Of a stretch of DNA of 64,000 nt, positions 11,843-38,300 are shown one piece after another. The notes under the pieces are model-generated. The model made no database searches. It was not told the origin of the DNA and saw only the letters and a list, made by a program, of their open reading frames with translations. Both the position numbers and the translations under genes were made by a program. This stretch comes from Notospermus geniculatus (taxonomy: Eukaryota; Nemertea; Pilidiophora; Heteronemertea; Lineidae). The first letter of the stretch is position 1. Each line of letters starts with the position of its first letter. Location of the stretch: assembly GCA_002633025.1 (NCBI GenBank), contig NMRB01000354.1, forward strand, positions 342,488-406,487, read 5' to 3'.

Positions 11843-12502
11843 TAGGCCTTATCGCACCTAGCACATGGCTAATCAGCATAAAATCAGCGAAGCGGAAAGG
11901 GCCCGAATGAGGAATATCAGCGCCCCCGCAGTACATTCACAATGCATCGGTCTGTGCATCGCCTGCATTTTTTGTAAACAATGGCCAATAAAAGCAACTT
12001 CCAAAAGCCGGATGTGCCAAAACTAACTAGCTACGTGGGAGGTGTTATGAAGTGATTCAAATCGGTCAAATATTGACTACCGATCGTTCTTGCGATCGCC
12101 AAAAATCGATGGTTAATTCCAAAAGATTAGCACATGTCATCATGGTGGCCCTGTCTCGACGGTCACGTGTCAGTTATTGACCAATCAGCGTGGGGTTGCA
12201 CGATAATATGATAATGTTTTGGCGTTGTTTACATGGACTAATCATCGATTTTTGGCGATCGCGAAGACGATCAGTGGTCAATACTTGATCCACTTGAATC
12301 ACTTTATACCGCCGCCCACATAGCTAGTTAGTTTAGGCACATCAGGCTTTTGGAAGTGACTTTTATTGGCCAATGTTGACAAAAATGCACACGATGCATT
12401 GCACAATGTATTGTGAATGTACAGCGGTGGCGCTGATGTTTGGGCCCTTTCCGCCTCGCTGATTTATGCTGATTAGCCATGTGCTAGGTGCGATAAGGCC
12501 TA
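11843..12502. repeat. Large 660-bp foldback (long inverted repeat) element
   Basis: The left end (TAGGCCTTATCGCACCTAGC at 11843) is the reverse complement of the right end at 12483-12502. Imperfect pairing continues for roughly 270 bases per arm, down to GCGATCGCCAAAAATCGAT (about 12092-12110) and its partner at about 12244-12262. The central loop is about 130 bases. No ORF of note lies inside. It is interpreted as a non-autonomous foldback transposon. Confidence 0.7.
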
Positions 12503-12547
12503 TATGAACTCTCGCACTATATTTACATATTTAGGGCAGGCAATCTT

Positions 12548-12680
12548 GGGTCAAGTATGGTATAGCGGGCCAAGCCATGGGAAGTGACACATCTCCATAC
12601 ATTGCCGCTTATTCCGTGTACACACATGTACACACTCAGTGCACTTCCCATGGCTTGGCCCGCTATACCATACTTGAGCC
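12548..12680. mobile_element. Hairpin MITE with perfect 36-bp arms
   Basis: Perfect inverted repeats lie at 12551-12586 and 12642-12677, beginning TCAAGTATGGTATAGCGGGC. A direct repeat GGCAATCTT occurs on the left (12539-12547) and on the right (12681-12689), which would be a 9-base target-site duplication if the element runs 12548-12680. Confidence 0.65.
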
Positions 12681-13136
12681 GGCAATCTTCTTTGGAGGGA
12701 GACGAACGAACGAACCTGTGTCACTGCTGTGGTGTGAGTGTGACTGTGTCTGTTCATGGGGGAGGTAGCTATCCCAAATCCATCCATTCCATGTGATGTT
12801 ATTGTTAGGGCCCACGACGACAACTTCTTCTCTAAATTACCCCGTTTCACATGACAACACGTAGCCACCAGTAATCGTTCAGAACGGGTTTAGAATCCCC
12901 GATCAGTGCCCCAAAAAAGGTCGTCGATAGATAGAAGGAATAAGCTGCATTGTAGGCCTACAATAGGGTTTCCATTGTGTCCCATGGAGTAACGTCACTT
13001 CTGATTGGGGATTCTAAACTTTAGCCAATCTTTCTCCTTTAAAATGTTGATCTTTGAATTAAAGTCCTGGAAAATTTTTTTTTTCCCTCAGGTCGGTGAA
13101 GTAGACTACCAACAAATAATCATCACAACAGACAAG

Positions 13137-16358
<3,222 letters not shown>

Positions 16359-17159
16359 NNNNNNNNNNNNNNNNNNNNNNNNNNNNNNNNNNNNNNNNNN
16401 NNNNNNNNNNNNNNNNNNNNNNNNNNNNNNNNNNNNNNNNNNNNNNNNNNNNNNNNNNNNNNNNNNNNNNNNNNNNNNNNNNNNNNNNNNNNNNNNNNNN
16501 NNNNNNNNNNNNNNNNNNNNNNNNNNNNNNNNNNNNNNNNNNNNNNNNNNNNNNNNNNNNNNNNNNNNNNNNNNNNNNNNNNNNNNNNNNNNNNNNNNNN
16601 NNNNNNNNNNNNNNNNNNNNNNNNNNNNNNNNNNNNNNNNNNNNNNNNNNNNNNNNNNNNNNNNNNNNNNNNNNNNNNNNNNNNNNNNNNNNNNNNNNNN
16701 NNNNNNNNNNNNNNNNNNNNNNNNNNNNNNNNNNNNNNNNNNNNNNNNNNNNNNNNNNNNNNNNNNNNNNNNNNNNNNNNNNNNNNNNNNNNNNNNNNNN
16801 NNNNNNNNNNNNNNNNNNNNNNNNNNNNNNNNNNNNNNNNNNNNNNNNNNNNNNNNNNNNNNNNNNNNNNNNNNNNNNNNNNNNNNNNNNNNNNNNNNNN
16901 NNNNNNNNNNNNNNNNNNNNNNNNNNNNNNNNNNNNNNNNNNNNNNNNNNNNNNNNNNNNNNNNNNNNNNNNNNNNNNNNNNNNNNNNNNNNNNNNNNNN
17001 NNNNNNNNNNNNNNNNNNNNNNNNNNNNNNNNNNNNNNNNNNNNNNNNNNNNNNNNNNNNNNNNNNNNNNNNNNNNNNNNNNNNNNNNNNNNNNNNNNNN
17101 NNNNNNNNNNNNNNNNNNNNNNNNNNNNNNNNNNNNNNNNNNNNNNNNNNNNNNNNNNN
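16359..17159. other. Assembly gap (801 N)
   Basis: A run of N interrupts exon 8 of PRPF8 copy 1. The sequence that follows does not continue the exon. Sequence matching the region upstream of copy 1 restarts only at about 17545. Confidence 0.99.
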
Positions 17160-17680
17160 AAAAAAAAACTTTTTCTTTATTTTTTTCCCGCCCGCCGCCG
17201 TCATGGCCGTGGATGCAAAACTGTGCAGAAGAGGGCAAATACTTCTGCAAGCTGAGGAACGCTAGGGAGGATTACAACATCCTCCATCAGAGTACTACAC
17301 AACTTGCACAATGCCAAACAAGCATAGGGCCTACTGGCAAATCAATGTCAATGACAATATGTTGGAGGCAAAGTTACTTTATTTTGAAATAAACTTTTAT
17401 TTTTATTTTTCCCTCCTCTCTGCTTCTCCTACAGAAGGCTTGTGTGAAAGCTGAAAATAAAATTTTATTTTTATTTTTTTTCCGACCGCCTATGGATGTC
17501 CTTGGATAAAAAAGCACGCTAACCAAGGTATAAAAAAAGTCTCGCCTGATTGGGGATTCTAAAGTTTAGCCAATTTTTCTCCTTTAAAATGTTGATCTTT
17601 GAATTAAAGTCCTGGAAAAAAATGTTTTTTCCTCAGGTCGGTGAAGTAGACTACAGCAAATAATCATCACAACAGACAAG
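17160..17680. other. AT-rich filler, then 5' flank of PRPF8 copy 2
   Basis: 17160-17544 is AT-rich, low-complexity sequence with poly-A/poly-T runs. It has no counterpart upstream of copy 1 and may be poor-quality contig end. From about 17545 it matches 13002-13136, including the pyrimidine tract and the acceptor before the 5' UTR exon (17637). Confidence 0.5.
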
Positions 17681-28537
<10,857 letters not shown>

Positions 28538-30616
28538 GTAAGTTCATCTCCATGTTTGAAGAATACTTGTAGAACTCCAGCTTCTAATGTCAAAGCATGG
28601 TGGCTGTTAGACTCCATATGCAGTCGTCTCATACCGTTTCCCGCCATTTCAACGACTGCACCATTTGGCATCAAAAGTCAGGTTTGGTTGCCAGATGGCG
28701 CTGTAAGATACTGACGAATCAGAGATCGAATCGGACCATATCCAGGCAAATCCTTAAGACGTTTCCTGATTCGTTGTAGCAGCCCACGTGACCAAGCAAT
28801 GCATTCGGTTTTTCACAATCGCATTTGTACGCTGTTGTTTTCCCCAGTTACACAGGTGCCGAACACCCGATGTAAGCTGATCGGTGATTGGCCATTCGCG
28901 AAGTGAAAATATTCCCACTTGGGTAGTGGCACCTGGCGGCGAAACATGACATTCCTGGCTATTTGTGGCAGACGTTAGTGGCGCAGCGATTTGAAAGAGG
29001 TGCGGCACTACGGCTGCCCCGGGAGACTANGCTTATATACATGCAATACCTCTGGTTGTCTTGTTTGCTGAAGTTTTCCATCTGATTTCCGATCTTCGAA
29101 AGATATGACTCAAATCATTGAAACATTTTTCCCAAATAAGAAATTGATGTATCATGTGGCCAGCAGGCTGTAATAAGTGTGAGGATAGTCTCCACTGGAG
29201 ACAAAATGATCCATCTTGCTCGCCAGTGTTTTGAACTCCATTTTGATGGTTTATCAGGTAAGAGTGTTCATAGATCACAACAGGAAGCTAATATTTTGAC
29301 CAATAAATGATATTGACTGTACATATATAAACTGTTTATCTCAGTTCATGAGCATTAAATCTCGTAATTTGGAACCTACTTCAAAGGTGTGTCTTGCCCT
29401 GAGAAAGGCTGATATGCATAAAAGCTAGCAAATACTTTTACTTCAAGTTTTGTAGTGCATTTACATTAGATCTCGCTGTACAAATCTTAAGGAATAGCAT
29501 TTGCTAATTTGGCGAGCTTGTACGATGGTGCAGTGTCCGTCGTCGGCGTCCATTAGCAGGGCACGTTTTGTAACTGCTGGGGCTATTGATCTGAAACGTG
29601 GTACATATATACCCCTAGGTCATATGACCTATGACACCAAGTTTCGGTCCGCTTTGATTCTTGGCTTGGCCACCAGGTGGCCAAAACACAAAAAGTGGAT
29701 TTTCACATACCGGTACATGATGTGTAATGGGTTTTTGATTTGACCTACTTCTCAAGGCCACAGAGGTCAAAGTTGAAAATTTTGTCATTTGGTGGCACGT
29801 TTCGTGGCTATTTGAGCTAGTAGCCTCATGAGTACCCTCTCTACCTGGAACATTTCGATTTAACATTTGTCATTTTGTTCTGGTGTAACGTTTTTCAGTG
29901 AGGCCGTTTTTCTGTGTGGTTCTTATTGTTCGGAACACACTGGGAAACAGACGCACTGTTTCTCTGTGTGTCGTTCATTGTCAAGTCGCCGCTTATTCCG
30001 TCAATCTATTGTATTGTCACACTGGCTCACGGGCCTCATTGAAAAACGTTACACTGGTACAGTCACACAGGTGAGCACATGGTCCATGGACCATTTCATT
30101 ATGACTACCAGCCAAGAGCATAGGGTAAAGTGACCATACCCCTTGATATGTCCAGATGCAAAGGTGATGCCCTTTAGGCTGTACATGTATTGTAGGCATT
30201 CACCTTGTATCCAGCCTCCTTACTGGTATTGTCCTCTCGTGCAAGGTGTCCAGTCAGTTTCACAGCAGGATCATTTGATGTACTTCAGAATAATAAGATC
30301 AACTGGGATTTCATTGAAAATCGGATGCCATTTCTAAAATGCAGACATGATCATCATGAAAGTAGAAACACCGAGTACCGGTACAATTTATTTCCAACAC
30401 AAGTTGAAAAGTCGGGTTAACATGGTTAAAGCTAAAGCGGTTCTTCCATGTCACAATATTATTGCACAATATGGGCCCAAAATGGGAGTCATGCTTCTGG
30501 CATAATGGATGGAAGAAAGGTTGGCAATAATATTGCCCATTTTGATGCTGATATTGTGCAATAATATTGCACGTTAATAGGCTGCTTAACATAAACTGGT
30601 TATAAACTACTCATAA

Positions 30617-30760
30617 TAGGAAGGTTTCGAAATCAAACGATAAACGTAAACTTTACAACATTATTTTTCATACTACACATTAGCCAGATTTTATATTGCA
30701 TTTTCGGTACAAAAATAACGTCGTCGTTAACGTTTATCGTTTGATTTCGAAACCTCCCTA
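30617..30760. repeat. Foldback MITE, family copy 1 (partner at 52530-52675)
   Basis: The ends AGGTTTCGAAATCAAACGAT and ATCGTTTGATTTCGAAACCT are inverted repeats (about 30 bases each). The whole unit, including the internal TTGCATTTTCGGTAC, recurs at 52530-52675 in reverse orientation with a few differences. About 144 bases, no ORF. Confidence 0.75.
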
Positions 30761-31751
30761 ATAAGAACAAGTACATGTACATTATTATTTAGTGTTCATG
30801 ATGACGGTTTTGACAGTTAATATGACAGTAACAAATTTTAGTCAAACTTCAGTTCTCGCAGCCCACGGGCAGTAAAAATGTAGAGCCATCTCACTTTGGC
30901 AAACAAGATTGCACAACAGTTAAAGTCAACTTGGATAGTGGTAAAGAAACTGATTCACAAAATAAACACACAGCATATCTCGAGGTAAATACAAAAGAAC
31001 AAAGAAACTTGATGCATTGTCGAACATGTATCAACATCAATGCGAGTATTACAAAATATCTGAAGTTGGATTACAGAAGTCATGGTGTATGAATGCAATG
31101 CTGGTGTACATCTCATGACTGACATGCACCAATCTAAGAGAATTTATACTGTACTGAATGACTGCTCAACCCAACTCGGTCTTGTGACGTCTCGGTTATC
31201 CCAGGTCGACCAGTCAATCATGACAGTATGTTTCCCTTTGGGAATCTTTCATAGGGCGAGGCACACTTTGCCACTCGATGCCGAACGAGGCAGAACTAAT
31301 GGTCATTGCCACACATGCACACTGGACTACACGTACAGTGTATTAGAAGTGGACCTGGTCTCTCATCGTGTTGGGCAACAAATCAAGAGCTAGGTATGTC
31401 TGGTACTTTCTAATATATGTACACTTGCCTATCAATATCACAGGCACTGCACAAGTTCTGTAGCAAAATAACTACTCCCATTTCTGAGCTTGAAAAGGTG
31501 CTGTGGGTCCAGGAACAGAGAGTTCTCTAACAGCTAAAGCACCGAAGGTTGTCCTGAGCCTTGAAAAGTAGTCGGCAGGTGAATGATCTCCTCCTCCTCT
31601 AACTCAATGAGTCTCAGCAATCGAATGCGATTACTCAGCAAGTTAAAAGTTGTTCTTCGGAGATGTCACCTTACTGATTACTTATGTAGTCCTCAAAACC
31701 TATCTATTTCAAAATTAAGGGTTATGAAAAGTGACTCGAAATCTCGAATTT

Positions 31752-31887
31752 TTGATGCAAAAAATCTGACTAGCTGCACACTGAATTGAGAAAATAAGGC
31801 TCGGGGCACCTTATGACGGTTCCCGAGGGCCCCCGAGCCTTTATTTTCCCAATTTTTTGTGCAGTTAGTCAGATTTTTTTGCGTCAA
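31752..31887. repeat. Imperfect hairpin element
   Basis: TTGATGCAAAAAATCTGACT at the left pairs with AGTCAGATTTTTTTGCGTCA at the right. Pairing continues through GAATTGAGAAAATAAGGCTC and its complement, closing on a short GC-rich loop. No TSD was recognised. Confidence 0.6.
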
Positions 31888-32045
31888 AGCACTGGTTACG
31901 AGCATCTTTGTCAAATCCTTATCCTCTTCTATCACTGTGCATGCTTTACTAAGTCTATCTTCCAATATCTCTCCATGGTATCACACTGTAAACGAAAAAG
32001 ACGGATTAAGGGCAATTATCAAGTCACTGGTCCAATGAACTACCA

Positions 32046-32166
32046 GATGTTCAGGCCTTTTCGTTTGACGGGCGCGAAAACGCCTGCGCGTCGCAAACAA
32101 TAGAATTTCTATTGTTTGCGAGGCGCATGCATTTTCGCACCCGTCAAACGAAAAGGCCTGGATGTT
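32046..32166. mobile_element. Hairpin MITE with 6-bp target-site duplication
   Basis: The 109-base element (32052-32160) starts CAGGCCTTTTCGTTTGACGG and ends with its reverse complement. The two arms meet at a small palindrome around CAATAGAATTTCTATTG. GATGTT flanks it directly on both sides (32046-32051 and 32161-32166). Confidence 0.75.
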
Positions 32167-32303
32167 CAGATCTAACAAAGTGAATGTGCATGGACAGGAA
32201 TTTCACACTTGCACAGGGAGACAACTTAAATCAGGACCATTGATAGATTTAGGAGAACTAAAATCTTCAACTTACAAGTGCAGATCATAGAATGCACAAA
32301 AGA

Positions 32304-35300
32304 TCACATCGTCTCATCTTCGTCAGCCTCATCATCCGATATCTCATCTGTAATTAGACAGAACAGATGTCCCTTAACAGAATTTACTTGTAACAAAATT
32401 GTAACAAAATACTCTTTTGGCATTACTCCCCAAACCTTCAGATAAAACATGTGTACACTACGTGTGCTTCATCCATGAAGCTCAACAAATACGCTTCCAT
32501 TGTAAAGGAGGGGGTCGTATTGGTGCTCTATCGCTACATGCAGGCGTACTGCATGCATCATTGTTGATGATTACGGTATCTGTATACACTCTCATGTAGA
32601 TACAATGTCTTACCTAAGATCACCCACGATATTTCGCCTGAATCCTGTGACCTTTGCCAAGATCCGCCAGAACAATCAAGATCATCAACGTCAACATCAG
32701 CTAACTCTTCACAAACTTCCATCTTCGGGATGAGGAGTGCTGTTCCTCTACTCCCATCACTTTCGAACGATTTGTTCCCACTGTCCCTCGCCTTCGAGCC
32801 ACCCCCTCCAATATTCTTACAGTCTTTCTTAGAGGAACCATCGTCATCTTCATCTGAAGAAACTATTTTCCATCCCCCTTTGTAGTCCTCGTCCCCCAGA
32901 GGGATTCCTCCCTCTCCAGGCCCCTTGTCAACTATTTCCGCAAAATCCTCAAGGCTGCAGTCGACGGAATTTCTATCAGTGTCCACCCCATCTGTACACA
33001 CATCAACACCATCACCAGATAGATTTTCATCAGAGCTTTGGTCAGCGTTGTTGACTTCGCTTTTCTGACAAGAGCCTGCAGCAGCAGATTCTTTACTTCT
33101 ATCGGGGTTGCCTACAGAATTTGACAGCCTCTTCACAGTGTCACTGCTACCATCTGCCTCGACTGCAGCGCTGCCGCTACCGGAATGTGTCCGAGTCTGA
33201 GGAGACAAAGAAGAGTGTCGATGATTTTGCGAAGTCCCAGTGTTAGCATCAGTGCGGTTGATTTTCATGGGCAGGTCAGTGTGGCACTTAGAACAATGGG
33301 ACTTGGCCTTGTTATGGACAAAGAATGTTTTATGGCAGTATCCACATTCCCACGGCCTCGGACTCCACCCAGGCCATGTCATTTTATTGGTACGCAAGTT
33401 ATCTTCCTTCTTTTTGGGCGATATGTGCAATGATATATGAAGGGCATAATCCAACCTTGAATAAGAAGTATATGTACATTTTGGACACTTGTACACAGCT
33501 TTCTGTTTGACTTGCTTCTTAGCCATCCCTTTCAATGCATCAGCAGCGTTGTCCAAAATGAACTTCTGGACATCCGTTTCTTTATGAACTGCTGTGACGT
33601 GTCTCTCGATGACGCTCCTGAAAGATATCAAGATAATTGCGTTTTCTGAAGTTTGCTTTGGTCACATATAAGGTATGAGTAATAGGCCTAAGCCAATCTT
33701 TATGAAGGTCAGTTTGTTATAATTCAACTGTAATCACTGCAGACTACCTCGCTCTATTTACAACATGTATGCCGTTAACGATTAAATGACTAATTAACCA
33801 TTTAAAGTTTCACTGGAAAGATTACACCTTCTGTGGATTGAATTATATGTTTCCCCATGTTAACAGTTCAAAAGTACCCGGTAACCATATACCAAAATGG
33901 ATCCTGCCAAGGTTAAGATGAACAAAGTCAAACGGTGAAATCTCACACAGAAGGTGTACGCTTTTCTATCCTATTAGTGAGGTTTCGCAAGCGCCCGATT
34001 AGGCTTTACGACGACGTTTATCTATTGTGCGGGTGTACCCAAAGAATAGATAAATGTTGTCGTATGGCCTAACCCGGCGCTTGTGAAACCTCACTATTAA
34101 GTACCTGGTAGTACTTACAGATATTCTCTCATGAAGCCACAGATCGTACACGTGTATCCTCTGACATGGGCTCGCCAGTGGGACCAGAATATCCTTCTTT
34201 CCGACGCTGTGTAGTCACAGCTAGTGCAGTGATAGACTCCTTCAGCATCAGGTCTAGGTAGAGTTGGTACTGGTATATTAGATCGTTGACTTTTCCTGGA
34301 GCCAGCTTCCTTGGCCCTCTTCACAACTTTGATCACCATTTTCTCTCCACGATGCTGTTGAGAATAGTGTTCTCTCAAAGCAGTAACATCATCAGCCAAT
34401 CTTCCACACAACGAACCTGAATTCAACTTGATGTGACACTGATAATTCACATCAGAAATATTACCTCCCTCCACAACCTGCTGTATGTGCCTTTTGTAAT
34501 GTTTTTTGTAATTTACCCAGGTTTCAGAAGAGTACGAACAACATGGACAATGGTTGATCAACTCCCCGCCTTCGTAGACTTCATTTGTTGGATATTCCTT
34601 CCGAGATGAATTATCATTCTGTGTCTTCCCAGAAGTGGATGGATCAGTCGATTGCTGTTTACGAGGGCTCGTTTTCACCTTGGTCTCTGTTCCATCATGA
34701 ACTGTAGTCTCTCCACTTTCATTGATACTCAAATACTTGAAAGGGTTATTTCGGTGAGTTAGAACATGCCTGCTGATATCAGAACGATATTGGCACCTGT
34801 ATTCACAGTATGCACACATGAACCGCTTCAGTTGATATGGGCTCGCTTTCAAATCGGGCTCTGGTCCATGAACTGTAAACTCTCCACTTTCATTGATACT
34901 CAAATACCTGAAAGGTCTATTTCGGTGAGTTCGGACATGCTTCTTGACATCAGAAAGATAATGAGCCTTGTACTCACAATATGCACACATGTACCGCTTC
35001 GGTCCATGTTTTGTGTTAAAATGCAAAACTGTATTGTGTCGAGTCTGCGACTCGTACATGCAATTCTGCTTCTGGCACCTGTACCAGATCGTGCCATTTT
35101 GTTTCCTGACCTTTTTAATTTCAGGCAACTTTGTCAATGCATCCTTTTTATCTGCTGCCTGTTCTTTGCCCAACAACTGCGCCGAAGTATTGGGGCCATC
35201 TCTGTTATCTGAAGTCCTCTTCTTCTCCTGATCATTCTCTTCTGTCTCCTCCAAGTGGGACTCCATGTGCTTCAGAACGCCAACTTTACTTTTCAGAAAA

Positions 35301-38300
35301 AATCCACACTTTTGACATTTCCACTTTTTGCTCATAGTTATGCCAACTCGGACCAACTTTGGTCTGCCCAGCTCTCGAATAACCTTGGCATACAATGAGC
35401 TACTTCCACTATCTTGTGACCCTTGCTTCTCTTGTGAATCGTTTGAGCCGTCACGGACAGAACACCCAGGATATTTCTGCTTCAAATGGGACTCCATATG
35501 TTTTACAACAACCGTTTTCACATCAGCTTGAAATGAACAAAGTTGACATATCCATTTTTTCTTTCGAAACTTTGAGGTCTTTACAACCTTGGGCCAACCA
35601 AGCTGTTGTGTAATCCACATGATGTGAGCTGATTTCTCATTAACCGGTGCTTTTTGTGCGTGGCTGTCTTCAGGCTGAGAATCCCCGACATCAGCTTCTT
35701 CCTGACCTGTACTCATATCTTCTTCCTTCCAAGCTGTCTCCTTATTTTTCTGATCAATTTCCGCAGCCTCTTCCCATGCAATTGCCTCTTCTCTACTGAG
35801 GCGAATGATATCTCGTTTTCCATGCATCTGCAAACAGTGTCTCATCATTTCGACCTCTAGTACCCCATATAAATTACAACATTTGCACTTAAAGATCTTG
35901 GGTCCATGTAACTGTATATGACGGTTACAGCGACTCTTATCCTCATAATCTTGATCACAATGAGGACAAGAGAAAACTCTTCTTTTGTTTCTTACTCGCT
36001 CCACTGGAGTTCCTAAGGGATCCTTCACAAGTACGAAGTTCCGGCGTCTGTTACTACTACTCCCTTTGGGTGAGGCCATTGGTGAGGCCTGTTCCACTGG
36101 ATTCTCTGCTTTCCTCTCAGAGTGGCCATCAGATGAACCATCCTCTTGTTCATCTTTCTCAGCCTTGGCGCTGACTTTAATAAAAGCGAAAGGTTTGTTG
36201 TCTTTCTCATGGTGTGCAGACCAGTGATCTTTCACGATTGACGGAAAATGACCTCTGTAGTTACAATAACAGCACTTCACATTTCTAGGCGCGTGATAGC
36301 CCATGTGACGGCGACAGCTTGCTTTTATCTCATGGGTGAAGTCGCAATGGGGGCAACTGAACATCCGTTTGCCCATCTCATAAATCTCCAATGGTTGACC
36401 GAGATCACCAGTGACGAGCTGCACCCGCCTCTCGCGTTCTGAAGATTCAGTGTTCTCCACTTTTGGAGAAATGACATCACGTTCCAACTTCACTTTAGGT
36501 TTCAAACTTGGAGGAGTGATCGTGTCACTCTTCTTCGACAAGTCAACCATTTCACCTTTCATAAGTTTCTCTAACTTATCTTCTCTGTGGACATTCTTAA
36601 CGTACCTATACTTGACACGTGAATGATGACTTGACAAGGCATGTTTCCTCAAACTATGGTATTCTATGAAGCGAGCCCTACACGTTCCATTGGAACAAAC
36701 GTAAGGTCTGTAGTCCAAATGCACCATGAGATGAGTACGCAGTCTATATTCCTGCGACATAACCTTCCCACAGAGTAAACAACTGAGGTCAATGCTATCA
36801 GGCTCTGTCTCCGCAGATGCTGTGTCTACTTTTGGTCCAATCTTAACTTTCAAAATTTGTGAACCAGCTCCTGGCGACTTGACTTTCGTTTCTGGAGATT
36901 TGGGTTGTTTTGGCTTCTCCACTTCTTCAGCATTCCTCTCGTTCTTCACTTTCTTCAACTTTGGTGACCGACTCGTGGAAAAACTTGATGATTCACTACT
37001 CTCCCTCTTCCTTTTCTTGGGACCTGCCACTGGCGTTGCCTCAGACAAACTTGACGACTCACTGCTCAGTCGTTTACCCCTCTGAGAGGACGCTGGCATT
37101 TCTGGTGGAGCGGGTGGTGCAGTCATTTCTTGTCGATCGGGAGCTCGTACAATGACGACCGTGAACGGTTCACTTTTGTGCCATTTGTTGTGATGTGCCC
37201 TCACTGAGTCCTTGCACTTGGCACTATAACCACAGTAGAGGCACTTAAATGGATTCAAATAATTCAAGTGAACCTTCCGCAGATGATTATCAACCAGAGT
37301 TGCATATGGTCGTGTGAACTGACAAAACCGGCATTTGTATTTGCCATCAGCTTGTTTCCTTGGAACACAGAATTGGTGCATCTTTTTGTTCATTTTCACG
37401 AGTGGATCTGGATACTCGATGATTTCCTGCACCTCACTGCGGTGTAGGGCCCGGACATGGTCGGCCATTTTTGCCTTTGTGTGGCCTCTAGTTGAACAGT
37501 ACTTGCAGTTGTATATTCCATAACCAAAATGCACAGAGAGTACGTGCTTCTTCGTGTCAAAGTAATTGCTAAAAACCTGGCCACAGATTTTGCATGAAAA
37601 GGATTTCCTCTGATCACTTCGCCTGGATTTTTCAGAAACCAGTGCAAAGTCATTACTGTCTGGGTGATTAGCCGACGCATGACGAACGACACACCATCTC
37701 TGATTACTGGAGTAGGTACACGCTGTACAACGGTAGAACCTCTCTGTTTCCTCTTCTGATGCGATGTTACTCCGCACCTCGGAATACAACTTGCTCAAAG
37801 CATCTAGAACAACACTATTGTCATCATCCAACTTGGCTTTCTTTTGAACTGAACCAGAACTTGGCGACGACTGTCTTTTCAAAGCACTCGATGATGAAAC
37901 ATTATCCTCAATCTCTTCGTCTTTAGATGCTGCAGCAGAGGCAGCTGGCTCCTTGCTTGGTAGTTTACTCTCATCAAATTTCCTCATACTAAAGCCAATG
38001 TTCCCCTTGTGCGTCTGCTTGCAATGTTTGACAATTTTGCCTTTCTCTGCCGCAGTAAAATCACAGAACTTGCATTCGTACTTGTGGAATTTGAAATGAA
38101 CACAGAGAAGGTGACGCTCAATCAAATGATGCGTCTCCGACGTATATTGGCAGATGTTACATTGGAACATGTAAGATCCTAACTGCGAGATGTGGTCGTC
38201 TAAGTCAGAAGGCAATTCCACTTCCATATCCTGTTGAAGATACGGATCAAGTTCTTCTTCGTCAGCTTTTAGGCAATTCACGACACTGACGGGTCTACCG

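Larger units (their letters stand above)
28538..32303. other. Repeat-rich stretch between PRPF8 and the zinc-finger gene
   Basis: 28538-29029 should be PRPF8 intron, ending at an N (29030). No exon resembling the Prp8 C-terminus is seen. The rest holds inverted-repeat elements at 29880-30062 (GTGTAACGTTTTTCAGTGAG paired with its complement near 30035-30060), 30617-30760, 31752-31887 and 32052-32160. An imperfect hairpin of ATATTATTGCACA words lies near 30450-30575. 29970-30060 also matches 48706-48795 in reverse orientation, so it is dispersed. No gene recognised. Confidence 0.5.
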
